Assembly: GCF_004963255.1 (NCBI RefSeq)
Contig: NZ_SUGA01000018.1
Span: 1-64,000 of the forward strand
From: Mesorhizobium sp.
GTDB taxonomy: Bacteria; Pseudomonadota; Alphaproteobacteria; Rhizobiales; Rhizobiaceae
Length of the DNA: 64,000 nucleotides
Direction of reading: 5' to 3'
The translations under genes were made by a program, and so were the position numbers. This document shows positions 33,159 to 41,712 of the stretch, piece by piece; the stretch's first letter is position 1; each line of letters starts with the position of its first letter. The notes beneath the pieces were generated by a model. The model saw only the letters and a program-made list of their open reading frames with translations. It was not told the origin of the DNA and made no database searches.

Positions 33159-34184
33159 TCAATCCGAAACCGGCGTGTTCTCGTCGACGTCGACGCGGAA
33201 ATTGCCTTCGAGGATCTCGGCCTTCTTCTTCTCGACCAGGTCCTTGACCTCGGCGGGCAGGGTCTTGTCGAACTTGTGGTAGGGCGCCAGATAGGAGCCG
33301 CCCTTGGCCATGCGCGAGAAGTCGCCATAGTCCTGCGCGGTGAAGACGCCGGCCTTGACCAGCTTGATCGCCTGCTCGACCGTCGGATACATGTCCCAGA
33401 CCGGGCCGGTGATAACCGTATCGGGGCCGAGGCTCGACTGGTCGGACATGTTGGAGATGGCGTAGATCTTCTTCTCGACTGCCGCCTCGATGACGCCGAA
33501 GCGCTCCGCATAGATGACGTCGACGCCGGCATCGATCTGCGCCACGGCCGCTTCCTTGGCCTTGGGCGGATCGAAGAAGGAGCCGATGAAGGCGACCTTC
33601 TTCTTGATGTTCGGATTGACCTCCTTGGCGCCGGCGAAGAAGGCATTGACCAGCCGGTTCACTTCCGGAATGCCCATCGCCGCGACCGCGCCGACCGTGC
33701 CCGACTTCGACATCTTTCCGGCGATCATGCCGGAGAGATAGGCCGGCTCATGGATCCAGTTGTCGAAGACGCCGAAATTCGGCTCGGCCGGGCCGGCGCC
33801 GGAACCGAACAGCCAGGCGGTCTTGGGGAACTGCTTGGCGGTCTTTCGCGATTCACGCTCGGCGGCGAAGGCGTCGCCCAGCACCAGCTGGTAGCCGCCT
33901 TGCGCATATTCGCGCATGACGCGGCTGAAGTCGGCGGTCTGCACCTTTTCCGACCATTTGTATTCGATGCCCAGTTCCTTCTCGGCCTTCTGCAGCGCGA
34001 CATGGATCTGGTTGTCCCACGGCTCCTCGATCGGCGTGGCGAAGATCGCCGCCACCTTCAGCTTCTTGTCCTTGGCCAAGGCCGCGCCGGGCAGCACGGT
34101 CGCCGCCAGGCCGAGCGCGCCAAGTTCCAGCAGGTTGCGCCGCGACATGCCGGCGCGTTGCGTTTTGCTACGGTCGTTTTCCAT
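33159..34184 (-). CDS. BMP family ABC transporter substrate-binding protein
   Basis: BMP-family periplasmic receptors bind nucleosides or related ligands. The protein has 341 residues with a Tat-type signal (MSRRNLLELGALGLAATVLPGAALA, twin Arg at 15-16). The mature domain contains KLKVAAIFATPIEEPWDNQIHVALQKAEKELGIEYKWSEKV and ends VDENTPVSD. ATG 34184 is kept, although ATG 34148 would also give a Tat signal. It is first in the transporter gene set, separated from the ATPase by a repeat. Confidence 0.9.
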   Translation of the reverse strand: MENDRSKTQRAGMSRRNLLELGALGLAATVLPGAALAKDKKLKVAAIFATPIEEPWDNQIHVALQKAEKELGIEYKWSEKVQTADFSRVMREYAQGGYQLVLGDAFAAERESRKTAKQFPKTAWLFGSGAGPAEPNFGVFDNWIHEPAYLSGMIAGKMSKSGTVGAVAAMGIPEVNRLVNAFFAGAKEVNPNIKKKVAFIGSFFDPPKAKEAAVAQIDAGVDVIYAERFGVIEAAVEKKIYAISNMSDQSSLGPDTVITGPVWDMYPTVEQAIKLVKAGVFTAQDYGDFSRMAKGGSYLAPYHKFDKTLPAEVKDLVEKKKAEILEGNFRVDVDENTPVSD

Positions 34185-34330
34185 TGAAGTGCCCCTCTGT
34201 TCGACAGCCGTGTCGAGCCGGCCGTTCCAAAAATGTCAGACGCCGAGGACTATGGAACGGTGGTTGGGTTTTGTCCACATGGTCAAATTTGGTGTGTGGT
34301 CGCTGTGGAAGCTGGGAACGCTGGCGGGAC

Positions 34331-34493
34331 AGCGCCCCCCTCTGGCCTGCCGGCCATCTCCCCCACAACAAGGGGGGAGATCAGCTGTCACGTCGGCTTT
34401 CGCCAATTACCGGCTTGGCAGGAAGAGCGAGGCGCCCAAGCTGCCAATCTCCCCCCTCGTGGGGGAGATGTCCGGCAGGACAGAGGGGGGCGC
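34331..34493. repeat. Palindromic intergenic repeat, family A (paired inverted copies)
   Basis: GCGCCCCCCTCTGGCC...TCTCCCCCACAACAAGGGGGGAGA on the left faces TCTCCCCCCTCGTGGGGGAGA with GACAGAGGGGGGCGCGAAGG on the right. It occupies half of the 330-nt stretch 34185-34514 between the BMP and fadJ-like genes; no gene is seen in the rest. Confidence 0.85.
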
Positions 34494-34514
34494 GAAGGAA
34501 CGCGGTGTCTGCCC

Positions 34515-36587
34515 TTATCCGTTCGCTGCGCCTTCCCACGCCCCTATCTCGGCAAACCCTCTCAACGCCGGCGCCGGCTCGAAGATCGCCCGTCCGGTCC
34601 GCCGGTGCCAATACTCCAGCCGCTCGACGATCTTGCCCGCGCCCGCAAGCCCGGCCCAGAACATCGGCCCGCCCTTGCCAATTGGGAAGCCGTAGCCATT
34701 GACCCAGACGACATCGATGTCGGACGCCCGCGCGGCGATGCCCTCAGCGAGGATCTTCGCGCCTTCGTTGACCAGGGGATAGAGCGTGCGCTCGATGATT
34801 TCCTCTACGCCGATCTCACGCCGGGCGATTCCGAGTTCCGCCGCCTTAGCGCGGATCAGCGCCTCGACTTCCGGGTCGGCGATCGGCTCTCGCGCGCCGC
34901 TCTCATAGCGATACCACCCACGCCCGGTCTTCTGGCCGAAATGGCTCTGCTCGCACAGGGTGTCGGCAATCACCGCGGTCTGGCCGCGCGCCTTGCGGTT
35001 GCGCCAGCCGATGTCGAGGCCGGCGAGATCGCCCATCTGGAACGGCCCCATCGGCCAGCCGAAATCGGTGAACGCCTTGTCGACCTGGGCGGGGGTGGCA
35101 CCTTCCAGCAGCAGCGCTTCGTTCTCCGTGCTGCGCGCGGACAGCATCCGGTTGCCGACGAAGCCGTGGCAGACGCCGACGACGACCGCCGCCTTGCCGA
35201 TGCGCCGGGCGAGATCGGCGACCGTCGCCAGCACCTCGGGCGCGGTCTTTTCGGCGCGCACGATCTCCAGGAGCTTCATGACGTTAGCCGGCGAAAAGAA
35301 ATGCATGCCGAGCACGTCTTGCGGCCGCGAGGTCGAGGCGGCGATTTCGTTCACGTCGAGATAGGAGGTGTTGGTGGCGAGGATCGCGCCGGGCCTGGCG
35401 ATGGTATCGAGCTTACCGAACACCTCCTTCTTTACCGCCATGTCCTCGAACACGGCCTCGATAATCAGATCGCAATCGGCAAGGTCGGCATAGTCGATGC
35501 TGCCCTTGAACAGTTCGAGGCGCTTCTGCTTGGCCTCCTCCGTCAACGAACCGCGGCTAACGGAGACAGCATAGTTCTTCTCGATCGTCGCCAGCCCGCG
35601 CCGCAGCGCCTCATCGCTGGTCTCGAGCAAAGTCACCGGCAGGCCGCCATTGGCGAAGGCCATGGCGATGCCGCCGCCCATCGTGCCGGCGCCGATGATG
35701 CCGACGCGTCCGATTCGGCGCTTCTGCAGGTCCTTTCCGGGGATCTTCGCCGCCTCGCGCTCGGCGAAGAACAGATGCCGCTGCGCACGCGACTGGTCGC
35801 CGGAAACGAGTTTGAGGAAGAGCTGCCGCTCGGCGGCAAGCGCCTCGTCGAACGGCAAGGTGATGGCGTTGCGCACGGCTTCGGCGCAAGCAAGCGGCGC
35901 TTCGAGGCCGCGCGCCTTCCTGGCGAGGTCGGCGGCCTGGGCATCGAAGGTGGCGAGATCGGTCTCGGCGAGGCGGTCCTTGCGCTCACGCACCGGCACG
36001 AAGGGGCCGCCTCGGTCAGTCATTTCGTTGACGAAACGAACGGCCTCCGCCAGCAGATCGCCGTCGACGACCGCGTCGACAAGCCCCGCCGCCTTCGCCT
36101 CGCCGGCCGAAATCGGCGTTCCAGACACGATCGTGACGAGCGCTTTGGCAGCACCGACAAGGCGCGGCAGCCGCACCGTGCCGCCGCCGCCCGGCAAGAG
36201 ACCGAGTTTTACTTCGGGCAGGCCGAGCTGGGCGACGCGATCGGCGATGCGGAAATGGCAGCCGAGCGCCAGTTCCAGCCCGCCGCCGAGCGCCGTGCCG
36301 TGAATGGCGGCAACTGTCGGCTTGGGAATCGTTTCAAGCAGGGCGATGATGGCGCGCAGTTCCGGCTGCTGGACCGGCTTGCCGAATTCGGTGATGTCGG
36401 CGCCGGCTATAAAAGTCCGTCCGGCGCAGGCGATCACGATGGCCTTGGCGGCAGGATCGTCGCGCAAAGCGGCGAGTGCCTCATAAAGCGGCTTGCGGAC
36501 ATGAAAGCTCAGCGCGTTGACCGGCGGATTGTCGATGGTGACCACCGCCACGCCGTTGTCATTCGCGACGCTGACAGAACTGGACAA
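34515..36587 (-). CDS. 3-hydroxyacyl-CoA dehydrogenase/enoyl-CoA hydratase, bifunctional (FadJ/FadB-like)
   Basis: This enzyme performs two beta-oxidation steps: hydration of enoyl-CoA and NAD-dependent oxidation of 3-hydroxyacyl-CoA. The protein is 690 residues. The N-terminal crotonase part (about 1-180) carries both catalytic glutamates (GGGLELALGCHFRIA and LPEVKLGLLPGGGGT). The dehydrogenase part has VGIIGAGTMGGGIAMAFANGGLPVTLLE and the HFFSPANVMKLLEIV active-site stretch, followed by two C-terminal 3HCDH domains. The short length is like peroxisomal bifunctional enzyme forms. No thiolase is adjacent. Confidence 0.9.
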   Translation of the reverse strand: MSSSVSVANDNGVAVVTIDNPPVNALSFHVRKPLYEALAALRDDPAAKAIVIACAGRTFIAGADITEFGKPVQQPELRAIIALLETIPKPTVAAIHGTALGGGLELALGCHFRIADRVAQLGLPEVKLGLLPGGGGTVRLPRLVGAAKALVTIVSGTPISAGEAKAAGLVDAVVDGDLLAEAVRFVNEMTDRGGPFVPVRERKDRLAETDLATFDAQAADLARKARGLEAPLACAEAVRNAITLPFDEALAAERQLFLKLVSGDQSRAQRHLFFAEREAAKIPGKDLQKRRIGRVGIIGAGTMGGGIAMAFANGGLPVTLLETSDEALRRGLATIEKNYAVSVSRGSLTEEAKQKRLELFKGSIDYADLADCDLIIEAVFEDMAVKKEVFGKLDTIARPGAILATNTSYLDVNEIAASTSRPQDVLGMHFFSPANVMKLLEIVRAEKTAPEVLATVADLARRIGKAAVVVGVCHGFVGNRMLSARSTENEALLLEGATPAQVDKAFTDFGWPMGPFQMGDLAGLDIGWRNRKARGQTAVIADTLCEQSHFGQKTGRGWYRYESGAREPIADPEVEALIRAKAAELGIARREIGVEEIIERTLYPLVNEGAKILAEGIAARASDIDVVWVNGYGFPIGKGGPMFWAGLAGAGKIVERLEYWHRRTGRAIFEPAPALRGFAEIGAWEGAANG

Positions 36588-36686
36588 GCGGAACCTCCCG
36601 AGACCGGCTGCAATCGCGCAACGGTTTACTAGGCACGTCGGCCAATGGGAACCCGATCCGGCCCTGGCCCAATCTTTGGCCGGCGG

Positions 36687-37277
36687 TCAGTTATCTACCC
36701 GGCCGAAAGGCGGCACGTCGCCGATCACTTCGCGCTTGTCCTTGCCGCAGACGAAGGTCTTGGCCTTTTCATCGGCCAGCTTGCGCGCCTGGTCGTTGGC
36801 CTGCGGGTTGCCGGTGGCCAAAACCAGGCCGACGGTGCAGCCCTGATGCTCTTCCGGTTGCGCGACCTTGGCGACGACCAGCACGTCGGTCGATTTCTTG
36901 TCGTCCTCGGGGTTGCTGACCGAGCGGCGATGGATGGCGGCGAAAGGGATTGCGATGTCGCCATTGGTCTCGATGCGCCATTCCACTTTCGGGCCTGAGC
37001 CGTTGAAGGCAGTGAAGCTCTCCCAGACCGCGGTCATGTCGTCGGACGGAAAGCCGTAATAGACGGATTCGCGCGCGTCGTCGTAGCCGATCAGCACCGG
37101 GTAGCCGCGATAGCCCGAGCAGACGAGGCTCGCCCAGTCGCCGTCGCCTTCCGCGGCCTGGGCATAGGTCACGCAGTCCTTCTTGGAGTCGAGGTCGGTG
37201 TAGGCGCTGGAGATGTCGCCGGCCTGGGTCGCCTGGCAGAAACCGGCAAGGGCAAGCGGGATCAGAAGGGCACGCAT
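36687..37277 (-). CDS. Secreted protein, function unknown
   Basis: The protein is 196 residues from ATG 37277, with GGAG 9 nt upstream. A signal peptide (MRALLIPLALAGFCQATQA) ends before GDISSAYTDLD. The mature sequence has four cysteines (DCVTY, VCSGY, GCTVG, FVCGK), consistent with periplasmic disulfides, and the segment DWASLVCSGYRGYPVLIGYDDARESVYYGF. I recognise it only as a rhizobial-type hypothetical. A gap of 99 nt separates it from the fadJ-like gene. Confidence 0.72.
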   Translation of the reverse strand: MRALLIPLALAGFCQATQAGDISSAYTDLDSKKDCVTYAQAAEGDGDWASLVCSGYRGYPVLIGYDDARESVYYGFPSDDMTAVWESFTAFNGSGPKVEWRIETNGDIAIPFAAIHRRSVSNPEDDKKSTDVLVVAKVAQPEEHQGCTVGLVLATGNPQANDQARKLADEKAKTFVCGKDKREVIGDVPPFGRVDN

Positions 37278-37322
37278 CGATGGCAACTCCGTTTCGAGTT
37301 GCCGGAAGCGTAACGCCGTCTC

Positions 37323-37940
37323 CTATTTCTTCAAGCTGGCTTCGATCAAGAGGTCGGCGTTGCGGGCAACCGACGCCGCCGGTCCGCCATGGCCGAAAAG
37401 CTGACCGCTGATATAGGCGCCTTCGATGAGGAGGAGCAGCCCGTCGCCCAGCGTATCGGAATCCGCCGCGCCCATCGCGGTGGCCATGGCGCGCAGGCGC
37501 CGGCGCAATTCCTGCTTGTTGTTCTCGCTGACGATGCGCGCGGGATGCCCGCGCTCGGGATATTCCACCGCGGCGTTGGTCATGCCGCAGCCGCGATAGT
37601 CCGGCTTCTGCGTGCGTTTGCCGACACGGGTCAGGAAGGCGATGATCTGGGCGCGCGGATTGCCCGGATGCGCGTCGACGGCTTCGTCGAATCGTTCCCA
37701 GAATTCGAGGTCGTATTTGCGCAGATAGGAGGCGGCGAGCTCATCCTTGGACGGGAAGCTGCGGTAGAGGCTCGGCTTGGTGACGCCGGCGCGCCTGACG
37801 ATCTCGTCGACGCCGATCGCTCTGATGCCTTCGCGGTAGAACAGGTCGCGCGCCACATCGAGAATCTTGTCGGCGGCTTTCGGTGCCGGCGTGGAGCCGG
37901 CCGCGTTCAACGACCCTTCAATTTTATTGTCCGATGGCAT
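37323..37940 (-). CDS. TetR family transcriptional regulator
   Basis: The regulator has 205 residues from ATG 37940. The N-terminal HTH is at about 24-66 (ILDVARDLFYREGIRAIGVDEIVRRAGVTKPSLYRSFPSKDEL). The C-terminal part has the TetR_C-type helices with RGCGMTNAAVEYPERGHP, a motif common in regulators of transporter genes. It is divergent from an MFS gene across an 80-nt region holding a perfect 19-bp inverted repeat. Repression of both genes, released by a transported compound, is the likely arrangement (inferred). Confidence 0.92.
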   Translation of the reverse strand: MPSDNKIEGSLNAAGSTPAPKAADKILDVARDLFYREGIRAIGVDEIVRRAGVTKPSLYRSFPSKDELAASYLRKYDLEFWERFDEAVDAHPGNPRAQIIAFLTRVGKRTQKPDYRGCGMTNAAVEYPERGHPARIVSENNKQELRRRLRAMATAMGAADSDTLGDGLLLLIEGAYISGQLFGHGGPAASVARNADLLIEASLKK

Positions 37941-37953
37941 GCAGACGACTCGC

Positions 37954-37983
37954 TTGACAATGTTACTGACCGGTACGTATGTA
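37954..37983 (+). promoter_or_regulatory. Predicted promoter of the MFS gene
   Basis: TTGACA (37954-37959) and TATGTA (37978-37983) are separated by 18 nt. The left operator arm fills the whole spacer. Transcription would begin near 37990, leaving only a short leader before ATG 38019. Confidence 0.6.
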
Positions 37984-38020
37984 TGGTGCCATCCCATTGC
38001 AACGTACCGGTCAGTAACAT
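37960..38020. promoter_or_regulatory. TetR operator, perfect 19-bp inverted repeat
   Basis: ATGTTACTGACCGGTACGT at 37960-37978 is the exact reverse complement of 38002-38020, with 23 nt between. Each arm contains an ACCGGT core, so each arm may be a half-site or a full site of its own. The right arm covers the first bases of the MFS start codon. Confidence 0.85.
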
Positions 38021-39302
38021 GATAGCCCAGTCCCGTCCGTTTGGCCAGCGCTACGCTTTCGTCGTCGTCGCCGTCATCTTTCTTTGTCTTTTGATCGCAG
38101 CGGGGCTTCGTTCAGCGCCGTCGGTCATGATGCTGCCGCTGGAAGAGAGCTTCGGCTGGCGGCGCGACATCGTCTCGGTGGCTGCCGCGATCGGCATCTT
38201 CCTCTATGGTCTGACCGGACCGTTCGCCGCGGCGTTGATGGAGCGGATCGGGCTGCGCCGCACGCTGCTTGCCGCGCTAGTGATCATGTCGGGTTCCACC
38301 GCGCTCAGCCTGCTGATGACCAAGCCGTGGCATCTGCTGATCACGTGGGGTGTGTTTTCTGGCATCGGTTCGGGCGCGGTCGCGACCGTGCTCGGCGCAA
38401 CAATCGTCAACCGCTGGTTCAAGACCAATCGCGGCTTGGTGATGGGGCTGATGTCCGCCTCCAGCGCGACAGGCCTGCTGGTGTTCCTGCCGCTGCTCGC
38501 CTCGCTGGCCCAGTCGGGAGGCTGGAAGCCGGTCGCCATTGCCATCGCGATCGCCACCGCCGCTCTCGTGCCGCTGGTCTTCCTGCTGGTGCCCGAGCGT
38601 CCCGCCTCCATCGGCCAGGTGCGCTACGGCGCCGATGCCGACGATGTTCCGCCGGTGTCGCCGGCATCGCAGGGCAATTTCCTGGCGCACACGCTGAATA
38701 CGCTGCGCCGGGCGGCCGGCACACGCGTGTTCTGGTATCTATTTGCCACCTTCTTCGTCTGCGGCTTCACCACCAACGGCCTCGTCGGCACGCATCTCAT
38801 CGCGTTTTGCGGCGACATGGGCATCGGCGAGGTGCAGGCGGCCGGGCTCCTGTCGATGATGGGCATTTTCGACCTGATCGGCACTACTTTGTCCGGCTGG
38901 CTCACCGACCGTTTCGATCCGCGCAAGCTGCTCGGCGTCTATTACGCGGTGCGCGGCCTGTCGCTGATCTACCTGCCCTATTCCGGCTTCTCGGCAACCA
39001 GCCTGATCATCTTCGCCGTGCTCTACGGGCTCGACTGGATCGCCACCGTGCCGCCGACGCTCAGGCTCGCCAACGAAGCCTTTGGCGACCGTAGCGGGCC
39101 GATCGTCTTCGGCTGGATCGTCGCCGGCCACCAGGTGGGCGCCGCGGCGGCTGCAGCCTTCGGCGGCACGATGCGCGAGCTGCAGGGCAATTACGAACTG
39201 GCCTTCCTCATCGCCGGCATGACGGGCATCGCGGCGGCCTGTATTTCGCTGCTGATCAATACGACCAAGCCGGCTTTCGAGCCGGAGCCGCAGATGGTCT
39301 AA
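38019..39302 (+). CDS. MFS transporter
   Basis: The transporter has 427 residues from ATG 38019 and about 12 membrane helices; the frame is open further upstream but the first 200 residues of that reading lie across the TetR gene. ATG 37983 (12 residues longer) is an alternative. Major-facilitator motifs include the loop GWLTDRFDPRKLLGVYY and NRWFKTNRGLVMGLMSASSATG, as in the monocarboxylate/oxalate-formate-like branch. Given the divergent TetR gene it is probably an inducible transporter; the substrate is unknown. No good Shine-Dalgarno precedes 38019 because the operator fills that space. Confidence 0.85.
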   Translation: MIAQSRPFGQRYAFVVVAVIFLCLLIAAGLRSAPSVMMLPLEESFGWRRDIVSVAAAIGIFLYGLTGPFAAALMERIGLRRTLLAALVIMSGSTALSLLMTKPWHLLITWGVFSGIGSGAVATVLGATIVNRWFKTNRGLVMGLMSASSATGLLVFLPLLASLAQSGGWKPVAIAIAIATAALVPLVFLLVPERPASIGQVRYGADADDVPPVSPASQGNFLAHTLNTLRRAAGTRVFWYLFATFFVCGFTTNGLVGTHLIAFCGDMGIGEVQAAGLLSMMGIFDLIGTTLSGWLTDRFDPRKLLGVYYAVRGLSLIYLPYSGFSATSLIIFAVLYGLDWIATVPPTLRLANEAFGDRSGPIVFGWIVAGHQVGAAAAAAFGGTMRELQGNYELAFLIAGMTGIAAACISLLINTTKPAFEPEPQMV

Positions 39303-39309
39303 GCTGCCA

Positions 39310-39332
39310 ATCTCCCCCACAAGGGGGGAGAT
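39310..39332. repeat. Palindromic repeat, family A (half copy)
   Basis: TCTCCCCCACAAGGGGGGAGA is a single hairpin of the family A module without the GCCGGC tail. It follows the MFS stop by 7 nt. Confidence 0.6.
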
Positions 39333-39436
39333 CAGCAGTTCTGTCGACTGTTATCAAAACTTCATGGTTCCGAGACACGCCTGAAACATTGAGGCGAGAG
39401 CTTGGCGGTCCCGTTCAAAGCCATCCGGAGACAGCC

Positions 39437-41011
39437 ATGGACAAGCTTTCCCTTACCCGCCGCGCTTTCGTCACCTCGGCCAGCGCCTTCGGCCTTGTCG
39501 GCGCCTCCGGTCTGGCGCTGCCCTACTACTCACGCGCCAACCAGCGGCCGGCCTTTACCCATGGCGTCCAGTCCGGCGATGTCGATGCGACCTCCGGCAT
39601 GGTCTGGACCCGCACCGACCGTCCCGCGCGCGTGATGTACGAAGTCTCGACCACCGAAAGTTTTGCAAACGCCACAAGGCTTGCGCCGCTCGATACGTCG
39701 CCGGCCAGCGACTACACGGTGAAGCGGCTGCTCACCGATCTTGCCTCCGACCAGGACATCTTCTACCGCATGATCGCGGCCGACCTGTCCGACATCAACG
39801 CCGTATCCGAGCCGATTGTCGGCCGCTTCCGCACCGCGCCGTCGTCAAAGCGCGACGTGCGCTTCGCCTGGTCGGGCGACACCGCCGGCCAGGGCTGGGG
39901 CATCGACGAGACCGGCATGAAGACCTATTCGACTATCGCCAAGCACACGCCTGACTTCTTCCTGCATTCCGGCGACACGATCTATGCCGACGGCGCGCTG
40001 AAGGACGAGGTCGACCTGCCCGGCGGCGGCAAGTGGAAGAACGTCGTCATGCTCGACGGCAAGCGCAAGGTCGCCGAGACGCTGGACGAGTATCGCGACC
40101 AGTGGAAATACAACATGATGGACAAGCACGTGCTTGCCCTCTCGGCCATTTGCCCGACCTTCTACCAGTGGGACGACCACGAGGTGCTCAACAACTGGTC
40201 GGACTCGAAGGATCTCAGCAAGGACGACCGTTACAAGGAAAAGTCGATCCATGTGCTGGCGGCGCGCGCTGCCCGCGCCTTCCACGAGATGACCACCATC
40301 CGCTACGAGCCGTCGGAGCCGGGGCGCGTCTACCGCAAGATCTCGCATGGGCCTCTGCTCGACGTGTTCTTCCTCGACATGCGTGCCTATCGGGGCCCGA
40401 ACGGCGCCAACCTGGATGAAACGTTGACGCCAAAGTCACGCATGATCGGCGAAGAGCAGTCCAAGTGGCTGAAGCGGGAACTGGCGAACTCCAAAGCGAC
40501 GTGGAAGATCATCGCCGCCGACATGCCGCTCAGCCTGGTCGTGTGGGACGATGCGGCCAAGAAGGCCGGCTTCGAGGCCGTCAGCAACAACGACAACGGC
40601 AAGCCGAAGGGGCGCGAGCTCGAATTCGCCGATGTGCTGCGCTTCATCAAGACTGCCGGCATCACCAACACCGTCTGGCTCACCGCCGACGTGCACTACA
40701 CCGCGGCGCATTACTACAACCCCGACAAGGCGAAATTCCAGGATTTCAATCCGTTCTGGGAATTCGTCTCCGGCCCGATCCATGCCGGCACGTTCGGCCC
40801 CAACGATCTCGACATGACCTTCGGGCCGGAGCTGAAGTTCATCAAGGCGCCGACCGCCGAGCAGGGCCAGAACCTGCCGCCGTCGGCAGGCCTGCAGTTC
40901 TTCGGGCTGGTCGATATCTCGGGTGCAACCGAGCAGCTCACGGTGCGACTGATGGATCGCGACGATGATGAGCTTTACAAGGTTACGTTGGATCCGGTGC
41001 GATCGGCTTGA
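39437..41011 (+). CDS. phoD: Alkaline phosphatase D family protein (PhoD-like)
   Basis: PhoD is a Tat-exported, metal-dependent phosphomonoesterase or phosphodiesterase. The protein has 524 residues from ATG 39437, with CCGGAG upstream. The Tat signal is LTRRAFVTSASAFGLVGASG. The N-terminal domain contains FTHGVQSGDVDATSGMVWTRTDRP. The metallophosphatase core has RFAWSGDTAGQ, FFLHSGDTIYADG, YQWDDHEVLNNW and WLTADVHYTAAHYY, covering the known metal ligands. It appears monocistronic, with a repeat after its stop. Confidence 0.93.
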   Translation: MDKLSLTRRAFVTSASAFGLVGASGLALPYYSRANQRPAFTHGVQSGDVDATSGMVWTRTDRPARVMYEVSTTESFANATRLAPLDTSPASDYTVKRLLTDLASDQDIFYRMIAADLSDINAVSEPIVGRFRTAPSSKRDVRFAWSGDTAGQGWGIDETGMKTYSTIAKHTPDFFLHSGDTIYADGALKDEVDLPGGGKWKNVVMLDGKRKVAETLDEYRDQWKYNMMDKHVLALSAICPTFYQWDDHEVLNNWSDSKDLSKDDRYKEKSIHVLAARAARAFHEMTTIRYEPSEPGRVYRKISHGPLLDVFFLDMRAYRGPNGANLDETLTPKSRMIGEEQSKWLKRELANSKATWKIIAADMPLSLVVWDDAAKKAGFEAVSNNDNGKPKGRELEFADVLRFIKTAGITNTVWLTADVHYTAAHYYNPDKAKFQDFNPFWEFVSGPIHAGTFGPNDLDMTFGPELKFIKAPTAEQGQNLPPSAGLQFFGLVDISGATEQLTVRLMDRDDDELYKVTLDPVRSA

Positions 41012-41038
41012 AGTGAAAGCTGGAACCGTCGGCGGGAC

Positions 41039-41197
41039 AGCGCCCCCCTCTGGCCTGCCGGCCATCTCCCCCACTTGAGGGAGATCAGCAGCTTCGGCGC
41101 CTCGCTCCTTCTGCAACGCCGGCGATTGGCGAAAGCAAGCGTGACAGCCAATTTCCCCCCAAGTGGGGGAGATGCCCGGTAGGGCAGAGGGGGGCGC
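41039..41197. repeat. Palindromic intergenic repeat, family A (paired inverted copies)
   Basis: GCGCCCCCCTCTGGCC...CTCCCCCACTTGAGGGAG faces TTCCCCCCAAGTGGGGGAGATGCCC with GAGGGGGGCGCGAAGG. It lies between the convergent phoD and small secreted protein genes. Confidence 0.85.
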
Positions 41198-41229
41198 GAA
41201 GGATCGCTACATTTGCCGTATCGGGAGCG

Positions 41230-41517
41230 TCAGTCCGGATAACAAGCCCGGGGAATGTTCGGCCAGACCGCCGTGTCGCAGTTGGCATCCTTCTGGCGCT
41301 GCTTGAAGGCGGCGCTGACCGGGCCGGTGACGATCGGGTCGACGCCGTCGGGGGCATCGGCGAACATCTGCTGCGCCGTTTGGGCATCAGGCGGCGAGAT
41401 CGGATCGGCTTGCCTGAGCGCAGCCGCCGACTGCGCGGCGCCCGCCGCAACGAGCAGGCCAAGCGCCGCCCACGCGAAAACCGGACGCAATCTGGACATC
41501 TGATCGCTCATGAACAT
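41230..41517 (-). CDS. Small secreted protein, function unknown
   Basis: The protein has 95 residues from ATG 41517, with other in-frame ATGs at 41511 and 41499. A signal peptide is clear (LRPVFAWAALGLLVAAGAAQSAAA). The mature part contains two cysteines (DANCDTAVW, RACYPD) separated by a short loop, likely a disulfide, and ends at ARACYPD-like residues. Small 'CD(T)AxW...P.xCxP' proteins are common in rhizobia, but no function is known to me. Confidence 0.65.
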   Translation of the reverse strand: MFMSDQMSRLRPVFAWAALGLLVAAGAAQSAAALRQADPISPPDAQTAQQMFADAPDGVDPIVTGPVSAAFKQRQKDANCDTAVWPNIPRACYPD

Positions 41518-41618
41518 CGAACTGCCCGGCCCCTCAAAGGTTCCGCCTTGGTTAACAGAATCATTTCACACCAAGACGTTTAAGAATCAGTGACCATCAT
41601 TTGGGGTCGGGCCTCCCC

Positions 41619-41634
41619 TTTCGCAATTGCGAAA
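41619..41634. promoter_or_regulatory. Perfect 16-bp palindrome upstream of typA
   Basis: TTTCGCAATTGCGAAA is self-complementary and lies 79 nt before the typA start. It may be an operator or a leader hairpin. No matching regulator is evident in the window. Confidence 0.4.
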
Positions 41635-41712
41635 AACCTTGTATGAGCCGCGCAACCGAAAAAGGCGGCGCTTTTTAAGCCTGCCGCCCGCAACGTTCCC
41701 GAGACCAGAAAA

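Noticed and set aside
34233..36632. 799-residue open frame opposite the FadJ-like gene
   Set aside because: The opposite strand encodes a full bifunctional enzyme with catalytic residues, and this frame is its shadow plus repeat sequence.
39341..39370. Pho box before phoD
   Set aside because: CTGTCGACTGTTATCA looks like a PhoB half-site, but the second repeat does not match at the 11-nt period, so support is too weak.
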